A stretch of 64,000 nt of DNA, taken from the NCBI RefSeq assembly GCF_905404315.1, contig NC_066286.1, positions 5,215,501 through 5,279,500 on the forward strand, in the 5' to 3' direction. A program made the translations under genes and the position numbers. This stretch comes from Leptidea sinapis. Lineage: Eukaryota; Arthropoda; Insecta; Lepidoptera; Pieridae. The notes under the pieces are model-generated. The model made no database searches, was not told the origin of the DNA, and saw only the letters and a program-made list of their open reading frames with translations. How positions within the stretch are numbered: position 1 is the first letter of the stretch; each line of letters opens with the position of its first letter. Shown here piece by piece: positions 55,644 to 64,000 of the stretch.

Positions 55644-56735
55644 GTCCCCTCCCGTTTCCTTTTCACCCCCTCGCGCTCGTCCTGTTGTGTCAGAACGATT
55701 TGCAGTTTCATTACCGTTAGCATTATTGCATATTCTTTGCCATTAGGTAGATGTGATATTTTCATGCTATCACTGCTTAATTTTTAAATTTTCATTGCTA
55801 CGTTTTGACTTATGTTGTTCAGTAGTTCCTGTTGTTCTGTGTCGCTATGATTCTACTGCCAGAAAAATAAATACTTTTTTTTACTTAGGCCAGATTCTTT
55901 TATTGATTTTTCATCTTTATAATAATAATAATCAACATCACAACACAACACACTTACATGATTACATCTATCTATTGTGTCATTACTCTGTACTCTAGCG
56001 ACGATGTGACGTCGATAACGTCGCTTTTTTTTTAATGAAAATAAGGGACAAGACGAGCAGGACGTTCAGCTGATGGCAATTGATACGCCCTGCCCATTAC
56101 AATGCAGTGCCGCTCAGGATTCTTGAAACCCCCAAAAATTCTGAGCGGCACTACAACTGCGCTCGTCACCTTGAGACAAGATGTTAAGTCTCATTTGCCC
56201 AGTAATTTCACTAGCTACGGCGCCCTTCAGACCGAAACACAGTAATGCAGAAATAGGCGCCGTTGTGGTACCCATAATCTAGCCGGCATCCTGTGCAAAG
56301 GAGCCTCCCACTGGTTTTGTTACGGTGTGCAAAACAAGCATCACTAGAATATAATATACTCGTAATATTAATATTCATTATTATAGATTATTCAGTATTA
56401 TAGATTTATAATATATTATTAATTTTTATACAACGATTAATATTTTCAATATTATAGATTGATGTAAAGGTGTTGTGTTGAGATGCTTATTATTATTATA
56501 ATGATGAAAAATCAATGAAGGAATCTGGGTTAACTAAAAAAAGTATTCATTTTTCTGGCCTTTCTATTATAGGGACACAGAACAACAGAAACTACACAAC
56601 CATTCCAGAAAACTTCAAAAACAATGCAGTGTTAGCATGACATTACGACATGTACCTAACGGTAATGAAACTGCAAACCGTACTGACGCCACACGACGAG
56701 CGTGAGGGAGTGAAAGGGGAAAGGGAGGGGGCGGC
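55644..56735. mobile_element. Fold-back element with ~300-bp inverted arms
   Basis: The left arm (55644-55975) and right arm (56455-56735) are imperfect inverted copies. Both contain GCAGTTTCATTACCGTTAG, CTGTTGTTCTGTGTC and TTGATTTTTCATC-type segments (right arm read in reverse). The loop between them holds a SINE-A copy. No coding frame. Confidence 0.75.
56036..56320 (-). repeat. SINE-A copy inside the fold-back element
   Basis: From AAAATAAGGGACAAGACGAG to GGAGCCTCCCACTGG in reverse. A short deletion is present near 56248. Confidence 0.8.
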
Positions 56736-56770
56736 AAAAGTGTGCTTATAGACAATGTAAGCACACTTTT
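56736..56770. other. Perfect 13-bp hairpin
   Basis: AAAAGTGTGCTTA (56736-56748) pairs with TAAGCACACTTTT (56758-56770) across a 9-base loop. It directly abuts the right arm of the fold-back element. Confidence 0.75.
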
Positions 56771-57444
56771 CTCCTTAGTCTGGCGTCAACTGTCACTGCC
56801 CGAACCGGGTTCTAAATTCAACATACTTACGTAACCTGAACTGAAAAAATGTTTTACATTGCTGATTATTGACCAATAATGTTTTAAGCAACTGGGGTAA
56901 GTGCGGCAATGTATAGATATAGCAGTCGAAGTTTTTAGGGAGTGACAATAATACAACATACTAACTGACCCGGCAAACGTTGTTTTGCCATATAAATTAT
57001 TTTTAGAGTTAGACCGTTCCTTGGACATTACAACAATCCAAGATTTTTTCTAAAATAAACGTAGCCTAAGTTATTCCATCATTATTACATCAGCTACCTG
57101 CCAATAAAAGTCCCGTCAAAATCGGTCGAGTCATTTCAGAGATTAGCCGGAACAAACTGACAGACAAAAATGTTTTGGTGTATGTACCGTATATATTCAT
57201 ATACATATTGTAGTAGAGAACGGTTATATCAAACAGACACTCCAATTTTATTTATATGTATAGAAGATGTATAGATTGCAACAACAATTATTGGTAAAAA
57301 GTCATGAAGCTACATCAGTTTGTAAAGAGGCTTTGAAATGGGGAGAACAACGGATAACAAACTCCTAGTCCATCTTTTAAATAATATTATAAATTATTAA
57401 ATATAATAAAATATTTAATATAATATTATAAAATAATAGGTGGT

Positions 57445-57583
57445 CAAGTCTCACTAGCTACGTCGCCCTTCAGACCGAAACACAGTAATGCTTACACATT
57501 ACTGCTTCACGGCAGAAAAAGGCGCCGTTGCGATAAACATAATCTATCCGGCATCCGGTGCAAAGGAGCCTCCCACTGGTAAA
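57445..57583 (-). repeat. SINE-A fragment
   Basis: TCACTAGCTACGTCGCCCTT to GGAGCCTCCCACTGGTAAA in reverse; only the 5' half of the element. Confidence 0.72.
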
Positions 57584-57702
57584 CCTAGTATACTGTCTGG
57601 TATTTTATTGTAAAATTAAATAATAAGGACTAAGAAGGAGCCTTAACTCCTACTGCCTAAATATTTTTTTCTTCATTCAAAATACATTAGTCATAGCCAC
57701 CT

Positions 57703-60510
57703 ATTCTGTGGTGATAGCCACAGAATAGGTATGTTCTGTGGTCATAGCCACAGAATAGGTATGTTCTGTGGTCATAGCAACATCACAGTGAAGTAATATA
57801 CTTGTTGAAAAGTTTATTTTATGCTGCAACGTATCAGCTTTCAGTCCAATCTACTTTAACAATCTATCTGTCTATCTATCTCGTCTATTTTTGTGCTATA
57901 GCGTAACGTTAAAAGATGATACCTTTAACTCAAACATATTTGAAATGAAATTGGATGGATTGATATCATTTCCAAATATACTTGTATTCAAAGTTTGAAA
58001 CTTGCATATTTACAAATATTAACTTTGTCTTTCAGTGTTGTATGATTACCTTCATTTAATTTTTTTTTTTCATTCATCTGTGTCAGAAAGTGTATCAGAA
58101 ACTTTCTAAATTTATTGCTCTGATCTATAGGCACATACTTAGCCTGGCCATAGATAATGTTACAATTAAAAATAAACAAAATAATACATTTGAATTTGGA
58201 ATCTGTCGTTCTTATATGATTTTTCATTGAGTTTTATCATTTTGGCACCAATACATTGTACATTATTTTGCAATATTAAGATGGAGTGCATATTACACTT
58301 AGTAGGTATGGAGCCCAATGCAATTTTTAAAACTCTTATGAGAGTTTGGTATTAGAAAAATGTTTGTGAACCGGACTATTAATAAGTAGAATGAGACCTC
58401 CTCTGTTTGTGACAGAAAAAGATCTGGCCGTTCGTAGTTTTTTTTACACGAACATTTAGGCGTCAGGAAGCTTTGTACCAGATGGATTCCCCATACTTTA
58501 ACCGACGACCAGAAACACCTTCGCATGGACTGGTGTCGCCAAATCTTAGATAAGTTCAACGGTGGTGACTCAAATGCTGTATTTGATATCGTCACAGGTG
58601 ATGAAAGCTGGATATATTGCTACGAACCCGAAGCCAAAAAACAATCAGCTCAGTGAATATTTTCTTTCGAGGATCGGCCAACTAAGGTATAGAAAGTTAG
58701 AATTCAAGGAAAAAAGATGATTGCCTCATTCTTTGGTCGGAAAGGTCATTTCGCGACAGTTGTGCTAGAAGATGGAAGGACAGCTACTGCAGACTCCTAT
58801 GTCAATCGCTGTTTGCCTGTTGTCTTGGAAAAAATTTGACAGCAGCGCCCTCGGAGCAGGACCCTTCAGGAAGAATGGTCCCACTGCTTTTCTCATTGGT
58901 TCCATCGAATGCGGCGATGTGTAGAGAGGAACGGAGAATACTTCGAAAAACAATAAGTATTGGCAACTTTCTACATTAAGCCGTTATTAATTTTTTAAAC
59001 ATTTTCAGTGTAACCTAGGTATAATTATAGATTTTTACTAGCCAAGATGCTGCTTTAGGTATTCTGTTGGCTGTATGGGTTGCCATTCCTTGACGTAGAA
59101 ATAAACCCAATTACCAGTCACGACTCACAATACATTTCTCGCCCATATAAGCGGCATTGAATACTAGTGGTATAATTTATGTGGTTTAATTGCAGAAACA
59201 GGAGCCCCTATATATATATACTAGTGGGAGTCGTAGAAAAAATATAGTATGCAACACGTTCTATAACTAAGTTAAAAAACCGCTTGTGGCGTCTTTCATT
59301 CCGACGTTCGTTAGCGGCTTACATCGCAACTCACGACATTCGCGTTTTTTACACGCTTTTTAATGCTGGGAGAGTTTCTTTTTTAATTCTCTCAGAGCGC
59401 CAATTGTTTCCGAAACGGTAGTAGTATCTGGTATATTAGAAATAACATCAAAAAGAATCTAAAGGAATAAATTTTGAGAAAATAAATGCCTTTTATGCCT
59501 TTTTATTAGCTTCACCTGTATGTATGTTTGTTTGTAACCGACTCATTTGGGTGCGATTTTGACCCACTTTTAACGACAACATTTCGTTCAAAATTCGTAG
59601 ATTTATCGAGGACCGATGACAATACATTAATTTGATAAAATTATTCCGTTTTTCAATTTGCCTAATAAGATTTTTGTTAATTTATATCATTATTTCATCT
59701 ATCGTCTATAAGGCAGGAATTGATGTTCCTTTTAAATTTCTACCATTATCTTTCCAACCAATACGTGTTTTTTATAACTATTTTTATTTAATTCGTCCCA
59801 TACGTCAATATCCACTTCAACATGGCGCTAAAGTGAAAATCGTGACGATTTTTAAAACTTCTTCTTCTTTAAAGAAGTTTCACATCAAAAATAATTATTT
59901 AGCTCATTATATTTTAATTAAATTATTTAGCTTATTTTAACATGTAACATAATTTAATATCTAGTACTAGCTGACCCGGCAGACTTCGGACTGCCTCAAT
60001 CGATAAATAAAAGACCTAAACTTTTGTATAAAATAAACTTAAAACAAACAAAAGGAATCCTTTTTTTAGGTGTTATTTACCCGTGTTTTAAGGAAGTTAA
60101 TTTTTTACCACCTTAGTAATTTAGAAAGATATAAAAATTCTAATAAGTTCATTTTAAACTATTATTTTTATTTGATTTTTGAACGACAGGGAACACTTCC
60201 GAGGAAAATCAAAATTGTTGTTTTTATTTAAATCCGAGAATTTTCATGTTTATTCAAACCTTTTAAACCTTCCCTGGACTTCCACAAATAATTCAAGACC
60301 AAAATTAGCCAAATCGGTTCAATCGTTCTCGAGTTTTAGCGAGACTAACGAACAGCAATTCATTTATATATATAGATATAAAATTCTCTAGTCGCGGTGT
60401 TTGTAGTTAAACTCCTTCGAAACGCCTCGACCGATTCTCATGAAATTTTGAGTTTTACATATTGGGTAGGTCTGAAAATAAGACAACATCTATTTTTCAT
60501 CCCCCTAAAT
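57703..60510. repeat. Tandem duplication, copy 1
   Basis: This block is repeated at 60511-63925 and begins again at 63926. It opens with a 30-bp minisatellite (57703-57780), followed by unique AT-rich sequence, a mariner relic (58446-58930) and a long shared tail. It lacks about 577 bp (net) that copy 2 has, including the 5' part of the mariner relic. Its 59632-60510 part reads identically to 63047-63925. Confidence 0.88.
58446..58950 (+). pseudogene. Mariner relic, 5'-truncated (copy 1)
   Basis: It starts within the CTRWIPHTLTDDQKHLRMDW-like region, has VFDIVTGDESWIYCYEPEAK (first catalytic Asp region) and IQGKKMIASFFGRKGHF, then SYVNRCLPVVLEK, and stops before the remaining catalytic residues. 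The Trp codon of DESWIY is intact here. Confidence 0.8.
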
Positions 60511-60618
60511 GTTTTGTGGTCATAGCCACAGAATAGGTATGTTTTGTGGTCATAGCCACAGAATAGGTATGTTCTGTGGTCATAGCCACAGAATAGGTAT
60601 GTTCTGTGGTCATAGCAA
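60511..60618. repeat. 30-bp minisatellite with internal inverted repeat
   Basis: Three full units and a part of GTTYTGTGGTCATAGCCACA then GAATAGGTAT. Each unit holds CTGTGG...CCACAG inverted around TCATAG. The same array marks the start of each large repeat copy (57703-57780, 63926-64000). Confidence 0.85.
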
Positions 60619-61544
60619 CATAACAGTGAAGTAATATACTTGTTGAAAAATTTATTTTATGCTGCAACGTATCAGCTTTCAGTCCAATCTACTTTAACAA
60701 TCTATCTGTCTATCTATCTCGTCTATTTTTGTGCTATAGCGTAACGTTAAAAGATGATACCTTTAACTCAAACATATTTGAAATGAAATTGGATGGATTG
60801 ATATCATTTCCAAATATACTTGTATTCAAAGGTTGAAGCTTGCATATTTACAAAATATATTAACTCTGTCTTTCAGTTTTGTATGATTTCACCTTTTGAC
60901 CTTCATTCATATTTATTTGTGTAATGTGTAAATTTCAATATAACTTACGGTTTCACAATTTCAGAAACTTTCTAAATTTATTGCTCTGATCTATTGGTAC
61001 ATTCTGGCCATAGATAATGTAACAATTAAAAATAAACAAAATAATACATTTGAATTTGGAATCTGTCCTTTTTCTATGATTGTTCATTGAGTTTTATCAT
61101 TTTGGCGCCAATACATTGTACAATATTAAAATGGAGTGAGATGATAAAGAGAACTGAATCGCTGTGATTGTATTACACATAGTAGGTATGGAGCTCAATG
61201 CAATTTTTAAAACTCGCATACGCTTGGTATTAGAAAAACATTTGTGAACCGGACTATGAATAAGTACAATGAGACCTCCTCTGTTTGTGACAGAAAAAGA
61301 TCTGGCCGTACGTAGTCTTTGTACTAAAAAGGTTGTCAAAGCAGTTGACTGACTTTTACAAAAAAACTTTACGTGGCTAACACTGAAAATGTTTAGAACT
61401 GGCCAATTAGAATCATTGCTAATTAAAACTTTTTTTTAATTTCAATTTTAGATCTCTTTGGTAACCTAATGTAGTATTTTGCATTCGTTTGTCATTAATT
61501 TTTGTGAATTGGCGGCAACTCTAAAACTCTTGTTACACGTGAAA

Positions 61545-62345
61545 ATGAACCTAACGCGAGAAAATTTTCGGTCAATGATTTATTATGACTTTCGTTGTGG
61601 GCTTACTCACCAACAAAGCTGATAGCTTGATAGGCTGCGATTAGCATTTCTTAATGAAGCTTCATCTCGTGCCACTATTACAATTGGTTTAACGAGTTTA
61701 AGCGTGGACGTAGCAATCTCAATGATGATCCGCGTGAGGGACGTCCTTTAATAGCGATACCATCAGTGCTGCGCGACGCATGATAGAGGAAGATAAGAGA
61801 GTGACTTATCAGCAGATACGGGCAAGCCTAGGCATGAGAGACTATGAGTCAAGTGCAAAAAAAAATACACGAACATTTAGGCGTCAGGAAGCTTTGCACC
61901 AGATGGATTTCCCATACTTTAACCGACGACCAGAAACACCTTCGCATGGACTGGTGTCGCCAAATCTTAGATAAGTTCAACGGTGGTGACTCAAATGCTG
62001 TATTTGATATCGTCACAGGTGATGAAAGCTAGATATATTGCTACGAACCCGTTTGTTTCTTTCGAGGATCGGCCAACTAAAGTAAAGAAAGTTAGAATTC
62101 AAGGAAAAAAGATGATTGCCTCATTCTTTGGTCGGAAAGGTCATTTCGCGACAGTTGTGCTAGAAGATGGAAGGACAGCTACTGCAGACTCCTATGTCAA
62201 TCGCTGTTTGCCTGTTGTCTTGGAAAAAATTTGACAGCAGCGCCCTCGGAGCAGGACCCTTCAGGAAGAATGGTCCCACTGCTTTTCTCATTGGTTCCAT
62301 CGAATGCGGCGATGTGTAGAGAGGAACGGAGAATACTTCGAAAAA
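61545..62345 (+). pseudogene. Mariner relic, longer (copy 2)
   Basis: It begins MNLTRENFRSMIYYDF, includes the helix-turn-helix region, and reaches VFDIVTGDES, where TAG replaces the Trp codon, followed by a 32-base deletion relative to copy 1. It then shares IQGKKMIASFFGRKGHF and later residues. Further frameshifts are present. Confidence 0.8.
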
Positions 62346-63925
62346 CAATAAGTATTGGCAACTTTCTACATTAAGCCGTTATTAATTTTTTAAACATTTT
62401 CAGTGTAACCTAGGTATAATTTTAGATTTTTACTAGCCAAGATGCTGCTTTAGGTATTCTGTGTTTTTCACATTTCCCGCGTTGGCTGTATGGTTTGCCA
62501 TTCCTTGAAGTAGAAATAAACCCAATCACCAGTCACGACTCACAATACATTTCTCGCCCATATAAGCGGCATTGAATACTAGTGGTATAATTTATGTGGT
62601 TTAATTGCAGAAACAGGAGCCCCTATATATATATACTAGTGGAAGTCGTAGAAAAAATATAGTATGCAACACGTTCTATAACTAAGTTAAAAAAACGCTC
62701 GTGGCGTCTTTCATTCCGACGTTCGTTAGCGGCTTACATCGCAACTCACGACATTCGCGTTTTTTACACGCTTTTTAATGCTGGGAGAGTTTCTTTTTTA
62801 ATTCTCTCAGAGCGCCAATTGTTTCCGAAACGGTAGTAGTATCTAGTATATTAGAAATAACATCAAAAAGAATCTAAAGGAATAAATTTTAAGAAAATAA
62901 ATGCCTTTTATGCCTTTTTATTAGCTTCACCTGTATGTATGTTTGTTTGTAACCGACTCATTTGGGTGCGATTTTGACCCACTTTTAACGACAACATTTC
63001 GTTCAAAATTCGTAGATTTATCGAGGACCGATGACAATACATTAATTTGATAAAATTATTCCGTTTTTCAATTTGCCTAATAAGATTTTTGTTAATTTAT
63101 ATCATTATTTCATCTATCGTCTATAAGGCAGGAATTGATGTTCCTTTTAAATTTCTACCATTATCTTTCCAACCAATACGTGTTTTTTATAACTATTTTT
63201 ATTTAATTCGTCCCATACGTCAATATCCACTTCAACATGGCGCTAAAGTGAAAATCGTGACGATTTTTAAAACTTCTTCTTCTTTAAAGAAGTTTCACAT
63301 CAAAAATAATTATTTAGCTCATTATATTTTAATTAAATTATTTAGCTTATTTTAACATGTAACATAATTTAATATCTAGTACTAGCTGACCCGGCAGACT
63401 TCGGACTGCCTCAATCGATAAATAAAAGACCTAAACTTTTGTATAAAATAAACTTAAAACAAACAAAAGGAATCCTTTTTTTAGGTGTTATTTACCCGTG
63501 TTTTAAGGAAGTTAATTTTTTACCACCTTAGTAATTTAGAAAGATATAAAAATTCTAATAAGTTCATTTTAAACTATTATTTTTATTTGATTTTTGAACG
63601 ACAGGGAACACTTCCGAGGAAAATCAAAATTGTTGTTTTTATTTAAATCCGAGAATTTTCATGTTTATTCAAACCTTTTAAACCTTCCCTGGACTTCCAC
63701 AAATAATTCAAGACCAAAATTAGCCAAATCGGTTCAATCGTTCTCGAGTTTTAGCGAGACTAACGAACAGCAATTCATTTATATATATAGATATAAAATT
63801 CTCTAGTCGCGGTGTTTGTAGTTAAACTCCTTCGAAACGCCTCGACCGATTCTCATGAAATTTTGAGTTTTACATATTGGGTAGGTCTGAAAATAAGACA
63901 ACATCTATTTTTCATCCCCCTAAAT

Positions 63926-64000
63926 GTTTTGTGGTCATAGCCACAGAATAGGTATGTTTTGTGGTCATAGCCACAGAATAGGTATGTTCTGTGGTCATAG
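63926..64000. repeat. Start of a further repeat copy, cut by the window end
   Basis: The sequence from GTTTTGTGGTCATAGCCACA onward repeats 60511-60585, so the tandem array continues outside the window or at least its minisatellite does. Confidence 0.8.

Larger units (their letters stand above)
60511..63925. repeat. Tandem duplication, copy 2
   Basis: The full 3415-bp unit, from one minisatellite block to the next. It matches copy 1 throughout except for indels in the 58.4-59.1 / 61.3-62.5 kb part. Contains a longer mariner relic. Confidence 0.88.

Noticed and set aside
58765..58953. Minus-strand 62-residue frame, duplicated at 62160-62348
   Set aside because: It is the complement of the mariner relic and is repeated only because the block is duplicated.
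59632..59940. 102-residue plus-strand frame duplicated exactly at 63047-63355
   Set aside because: Its conservation reflects a recent DNA duplication; the AT-rich sequence, absence of a domain and lack of gene context do not support a gene.

Overview
This is a 64 kb stretch of insect nuclear DNA, almost certainly from a moth or butterfly. It is AT-rich and intron-rich, and it is full of repeats typical of Lepidoptera: a tRNA-headed SINE, Helitron-like ends closing in CTAG, 3'-truncated LINEs, mariner relics and several MITE families. Two errantivirus proviruses (Ty3/gypsy elements carrying an env gene of the baculovirus F-like type) dominate two introns.

The host gene runs on the minus strand. 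Fourteen coding exons between 49724 and about 3190 join in phase and without stops. They encode a cell-surface receptor of the Sidestep (Side) family: five Ig domains (exons 1-10), a fibronectin-III-like module (exons 11-12), a transmembrane exon (13) and part of the cytoplasmic tail (14). The signal-peptide exon lies upstream of 49.7 kb and was not found. The tail may continue beyond the left edge.

Provirus 1 (3417-10775, minus strand, sense to the host gene) sits in the intron between exons 13 and 14. It has 223/224-bp LTRs differing at two positions and a CACG target duplication. gag and env are open, but pol carries three frameshifts and a nonsense codon. Provirus 2 (21375-30229, plus strand, antisense to the host gene) sits in the 14-kb intron between exons 10 and 11. 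It has 261-bp LTRs that look identical and a GACC target duplication. It carries gag, a gag-pol -1 frameshift signal (TTTAAAC plus a stem), a nine-unit 57-bp coding repeat at the pol N-terminus, a long pol ORF with a 13-residue gap in the integrase core, and an open env. Both proviruses appear to make Env from a spliced RNA that starts in a short ATG-bearing leader exon whose donor GTAAGT overlaps an in-frame TAA.

The remainder is layered repeat sequence. The introns hold SINE-A, LINE-B, RTE-like LINE and MITE copies, some nested in one another. Upstream of exon 1 (49.7-64 kb) there are a tRNA-derived SINE, a partly multimerised TTA-target MITE, a transposon with TIRs near 48 bp, a fold-back element, and a tandem duplication of about 3.4 kb containing a mariner relic, with a further copy starting at the right edge. 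No functional RNA gene, CRISPR array or bacterial-type operon was seen. I found no clearly new biological system. The most notable signals are the expression signals and coding repeat of the proviruses.
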